The notes beneath the pieces were generated by a model. It did no database searches. It had not been told where the DNA came from and worked only from the letters and a program-made list of their open reading frames with translations. The translations under genes and the position numbers were made by a program. This document shows positions 5,107-8,095 of a stretch of DNA of 8,095 bases, one piece after another. Origin of the DNA: Rubrobacter sp. (lineage in GTDB: Bacteria; Actinomycetota; Rubrobacteria; Rubrobacterales; Rubrobacteraceae); assembly GCA_016781885.1 (NCBI GenBank), contig JADDPM010000100.1:1-8095 (forward strand), read 5' to 3'. The first letter of the stretch is position 1. Each line of letters starts with the position of its first letter.

Positions 5107-6198
5107 TTAGCCGCCGCTGCTGTCCTTGAGGTAGGCGTAGATCAGGCCATCCAGGTCGCCGTCGAGCACCCTATCTACGTCGGTGGTCTGCTCGCCGGTG
5201 CGCAGGTCCTTGACCATCTTGTAAGGGTGGAGGACGTAGGAGCGGATCTGGGACCCGAACCCCACGTCCGCCTTCTCCCCGCTCTGCGCCGCTATCTCCT
5301 GCTCGCGCTTCTCCCGTTCGATCTCGAAGAGCCGCGCCCTCAACACCTTCATCGCAACCTCGCGGTTCTGGTGCTGGCTGCGCTCGTTCTGGCACTGCAC
5401 CACGATGCCGGTCGGGAGATGCGTAATCCTGACGGCGGAATCCGTCTTGTTGACGTGCTGCCCCCCCGCCCCGCTTGCCCGGTACGTATCCATCTTCAAG
5501 TCCTTCTCGTCTACCTCCACCTCGACCGCGTCGTCCACAACCGGCGCGACCGCGACGGAGGCGAAGCTGGTATGTCTGCGCCCGCTGGCGTCGAAAGGGC
5601 TTATGCGCACGAGCCGATGCACCCCGCGCTCGGCGGAGAGGAGCCCAAAGGCGTACTCGCCCGCAACGCTGTAAGTCGCGCTCTTTATGCCGGCCTCCTC
5701 GCCCTCGGTGTACTCGATGGTCTGGAGGGCGTACCCCCGGCGCTCCGCCCACCGGCGGTACATCCTGGCGAGCATCTCCGCCCAGTCCTGAGAGTCGACC
5801 CCGCCGGCGCCGGAGTTTATCGTTAGTATCGCCGCTCCATCGTCGTACTCTCCGCTGAAGAGTCGCGCGACCTCCTGCTCCTCCAGGGCCCCCTCGATCC
5901 GCCCGAGCTCATGGACCACCTCGCCCACGAGTTGCTCTTCTCCTTCGGCGAGCTCCAGAAGCTCCTCCGCATCCGAGAGGCGCGCCCTCAGGACATCGAG
6001 CATCCTGACGCGCCCCTCGACGCGCGAGAACTCCGCAGAGACCTCCTTGGCCTGCTCGGGGTCCTCCCAGAACCCGGGACGGCTCATCTCCTCGCCTAAA
6101 GCCGCCGAGGAGCGCCGAAGGGACTCCAAGCCGAAGAAGTCCTCTAGCTCCGCGAGTCGTCCTTCTAGCTCGGAGGCTTTCTCTTTAGGTTCGGTCAC
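5107..6198 (-). CDS. prfB: Peptide chain release factor 2 (RF2)
   Basis: RF2 recognises UAA and UGA stop codons in the A site and triggers release of the finished protein. From the GTG at 6198 the product is 363 residues, matching the family (E. coli 365). The class-specific anticodon-like tripeptide Ser-Pro-Phe is at 200-202 (VRISPFDASG), which marks RF2 rather than RF1 (PxT). The catalytic Gly-Gly-Gln is at 245-247 in ASGAGGQHVNKTDSAVRITH. The coiled N-terminal domain (about 5-115) precedes them. The frame is also open upstream to 6240, inside secA, but the N-terminal residues VTEPKEKASELEGRL and the family length favour 6198, where GTG shares one base with the secA stop (TAGTG). Many bacteria carry an in-frame UGA and a programmed +1 frameshift near codon 26 of prfB. 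Here the frame is continuous, so that autoregulation is absent. Transcription is probably from the secA promoter outside the window. Confidence 0.96.
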   Translation of the reverse strand: MTEPKEKASELEGRLAELEDFFGLESLRRSSAALGEEMSRPGFWEDPEQAKEVSAEFSRVEGRVRMLDVLRARLSDAEELLELAEGEEQLVGEVVHELGRIEGALEEQEVARLFSGEYDDGAAILTINSGAGGVDSQDWAEMLARMYRRWAERRGYALQTIEYTEGEEAGIKSATYSVAGEYAFGLLSAERGVHRLVRISPFDASGRRHTSFASVAVAPVVDDAVEVEVDEKDLKMDTYRASGAGGQHVNKTDSAVRITHLPTGIVVQCQNERSQHQNREVAMKVLRARLFEIEREKREQEIAAQSGEKADVGFGSQIRSYVLHPYKMVKDLRTGEQTTDVDRVLDGDLDGLIYAYLKDSSGG

Positions 6199-8095
6199 TA
6201 ACCTGCCCGGGCGCTCGGCGTCTCTTGGACACCGTGGCACTTCTTGTACTTCTTACCGGATCCGCAGGGGCACGGGTCGTTGCGACCGACCTTCTGAGCA
6301 GCCTTACGCGGGCTCTTCGGGCTCGGGTTGGGCTCCTCTTCGCCGCCGCTGTAGGAGAGCTGCTGAACCTCCGGCTCCTCGCGCAGCTTCACGTTCTCTA
6401 TGCGGAAGATGTAGGTGACGTAGTCTTCTCCGAGGCCGCGCTCCATCTCCTTGAACATGTCGAAGCCCTCGCGCTTGTACTCGACCAGCGGATCACGCTG
6501 AGAGAGACCGCGCCAGCCGATGCCCTCGCGCAAAGACTCCATGTCCTGGAGGTGTTCCCGCCAGCGGGAGTCGATGATCGAGAGCAGCGTCCGCCGCTCG
6601 GCCTCCTCGAAGGAGTCGAGGCCGTCCGTGCGGATAAGGCCGCGCCTCTTCAGCTCCTCGGTCCGCTCGTGCCACTCGGCCTTGCGCTCCTCGAGGCGCT
6701 CGCGGGCGTCTTCGAGGACCATCTGCGTGAACTCCTCGCCGTCCAGGTTCTCGAGGTCGAGGTTGTTGAAGTCGATCGAGCTCGGGTAGAAGCGGTTGAT
6801 CTCCGCCGCGAGGTTCTCCATGTCCCAGTTCTCCGGGTAGTCGTCCCGGACGTACTGGCCCACTACCTCCGAGAGGACCTCCTCGACGTACTCCCAGGTA
6901 TCGACCTCCTCGCCCATGAGGATCTCACGCCTGATGGCGTAGATGACCTCACGCTGCTTGTTCAGCACATCATCGTATTCGAGGATTCGCTTACGAATCT
7001 GGAAGTTCTGGCTCTCGACCTGCTCCTGGGCGCGCCGCACCGACCCCGAGACCATCCCCGCCTCGATCGGCACGTCTTCCTCCAGTCCTATCCGCTCGAT
7101 CACGGACTGCATCCGCTGACCGCCGAAGCGCTTGAGAAGCTCATCCTCGAACGAGAGATAAAACCGCGACTCGCCCGGGTCCCCCTGACGACCGGAACGG
7201 CCCCGGAGCTGGTTGTCTATGCGACGCGACTCGTGGCGCTCGGTACCCAGCACGTAGAGCCCCCCAAGCTCCGCGACCCCCTCGCCGAGCTTGATGTCGG
7301 TCCCGCGACCGGCCATGTTCGTCGCGATGGTGACCGAGCCCCTCTCACCGGCCTCGGCGATGACCTCCGCCTCCCGTTCGTGCTGCTTGGCGTTGAGGAC
7401 GTTGTGCTTCACGCCGCGTCGCTTCAGAAGCGTAGATAAAAGCTCCGAGACCTCGACCGAGACCGTGCCCACGAGGACCGGCTGGCCCTCCCTGTGACGC
7501 TCGACGAGGTCTTCGACGACGGCGTTGTGCTTTGCCTTCTTGGTCTTGTAGACGAAGTCGTCCTTGTCTTCCCGGATCATCTCTTTGTGCGTCGGGATCG
7601 AGACGACCGCCATCTCGTAGATGTGCATGAACTCGTCGGCCTCGGTGGCGGCTGTGCCGGTCATGCCCGCGAGCTTGTCGTACTGGCGGAAGAAGTTCTG
7701 GATGGTGATCGTGGCGACCGTCTGGTTCTCCTCCCGTATCTCCACCCTCTCCTTGGCCTCTATGGCCTGGTGCAGCCCCTCAGAGTACCGCCGCCCCTCC
7801 AGCACGCGCCCCGTGAACTCATCCACTATGTACACGTTGCCGTCCCGCACGATGTACTCGTTGTCCTTCCGGTACAGCGTGTGCGCCTTGAGAGCCTGGT
7901 TGAGATGGTTGACGAGGTTCGTGTTCACGTCGTCGTAGAGGTTCTCCACGCCCAGCAACCTCTCGACCTTCTCGACACCTGCCTCGGTCGGAGCAACCTG
8001 GCGCTTTTTCTCGTCTACCTCGTAGTCCTCGCCCTCCTTGAGTTTGGGCATGATGGCGGCGAAACGGTAGTAGGTGTCAGCGGCGCTCTCGGGCA
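6198..8095 (-). CDS. secA: Protein translocase ATPase SecA, C-terminal 631 residues (5' end outside window)
   Basis: SecA is the motor that drives unfolded preproteins through SecYEG using ATP. The window holds the last 631 residues, about 70 percent of a usual SecA; the N-terminal Walker A/B part lies beyond 8095. The visible part, counted from its first codon, starts in the preprotein cross-linking domain (to about 115; YIVDEFTGRVLEGRRYSEGL at 88-107). It continues with nucleotide-binding domain 2: QYDKLAGMTGTAATEADEF, ATP-contacting MAGRGTD (260-266) and the arginine-finger region QLRGRSGRQGDPGESRFYLS (295-314). The helical scaffold and wing domains follow. A Pro/Lys-rich linker leads to a SEC-C zinc motif, PCPCGSGKKYKKCH near residues 607-620, which in other bacteria helps bind SecB or ribosomes and lipid. 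The SEC-C motif is complete (Cys-X-Cys-X8-Cys-His). The frame stays open from the TAG at 6200-6198 to the window edge, and an apparent ATG at 8051 is only an internal Met. The stop overlaps the prfB start by one base. Confidence 0.97.
   Translation of the reverse strand, partial: PESAADTYYRFAAIMPKLKEGEDYEVDEKKRQVAPTEAGVEKVERLLGVENLYDDVNTNLVNHLNQALKAHTLYRKDNEYIVRDGNVYIVDEFTGRVLEGRRYSEGLHQAIEAKERVEIREENQTVATITIQNFFRQYDKLAGMTGTAATEADEFMHIYEMAVVSIPTHKEMIREDKDDFVYKTKKAKHNAVVEDLVERHREGQPVLVGTVSVEVSELLSTLLKRRGVKHNVLNAKQHEREAEVIAEAGERGSVTIATNMAGRGTDIKLGEGVAELGGLYVLGTERHESRRIDNQLRGRSGRQGDPGESRFYLSFEDELLKRFGGQRMQSVIERIGLEEDVPIEAGMVSGSVRRAQEQVESQNFQIRKRILEYDDVLNKQREVIYAIRREILMGEEVDTWEYVEEVLSEVVGQYVRDDYPENWDMENLAAEINRFYPSSIDFNNLDLENLDGEEFTQMVLEDARERLEERKAEWHERTEELKRRGLIRTDGLDSFEEAERRTLLSIIDSRWREHLQDMESLREGIGWRGLSQRDPLVEYKREGFDMFKEMERGLGEDYVTYIFRIENVKLREEPEVQQLSYSGGEEEPNPSPKSPRKAAQKVGRNDPCPCGSGKKYKKCHGVQETPSARAG

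Noticed and set aside
6201..6240. Longer RF2 starting at 6240 inside secA
   Set aside because: It adds 14 residues unlike RF2 N-termini, overlaps the end of secA, and exceeds the usual length, while GTG 6198 fits the family.
6225..7439. 404-codon open frame on the plus strand, antisense to secA
   Set aside because: Mirrors secA codon bias; low-complexity Leu/Val/Asp/Arg composition, no recognised motif and no gene-like context.

Overview
The window is 8 kb of GC-rich bacterial chromosome. Every convincing gene is on the minus strand, so the biological order runs from high to low coordinates: secA (5' end outside the window), prfB, a DUF2993-type exported protein, ftsE, ftsX, an rnr-type exoribonuclease, smpB and ssrA (tmRNA, 3' end outside the window). 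The best guess for the organism is a deep-branching high-GC actinobacterium of the Rubrobacter type. This is inferred from three things: strong G/C preference, the actinobacterial-type DUF2993 protein next to prfB-ftsE-ftsX-smpB, and an RNase R gene next to smpB-ssrA in a Firmicutes-like order. No database search was possible.

Layout. 8095-6198 encodes the C-terminal 631 residues of the SecA protein-export motor. PrfB (RF2) follows with a 1-base overlap and no in-frame UGA frameshift site. After prfB comes a membrane-anchored DUF2993/LmeA-like protein whose reading frame has no ordinary start codon at the right place. A 168-bp gap holds a good promoter candidate and short repeats ahead of ftsE-ftsX, which overlap by 8 bases and encode the ATPase and membrane subunit of the divisome FtsEX complex. 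A second gap of 221 bp carries inverted repeats but no clear promoter. It is followed by a shortened RNase R whose stop overlaps the GTG start of smpB by 4 bases (GTGA). In the 48 bp after smpB there is a clear sigma70-like promoter, then tmRNA. Its 5' signature, tag reading frame (ANNDVGMAVAA) and pseudoknots PK1-PK4 can all be traced base by base.

The genes form functional blocks: export and translation termination (secA-prfB), cell-wall hydrolase control at division (ftsEX), and ribosome rescue with decay of the faulty mRNA (rnr-smpB-ssrA). This is a housekeeping region. I see no mobile element, CRISPR array or defence system, and no clearly new system. The points most worth a second look are the start of the DUF2993 gene (an ATG followed two codons later by UGA, directly after the RF2 gene), the unusual tmRNA tag, the stripped-down RNase R, and an Arg in place of a normally conserved Gly in SmpB.
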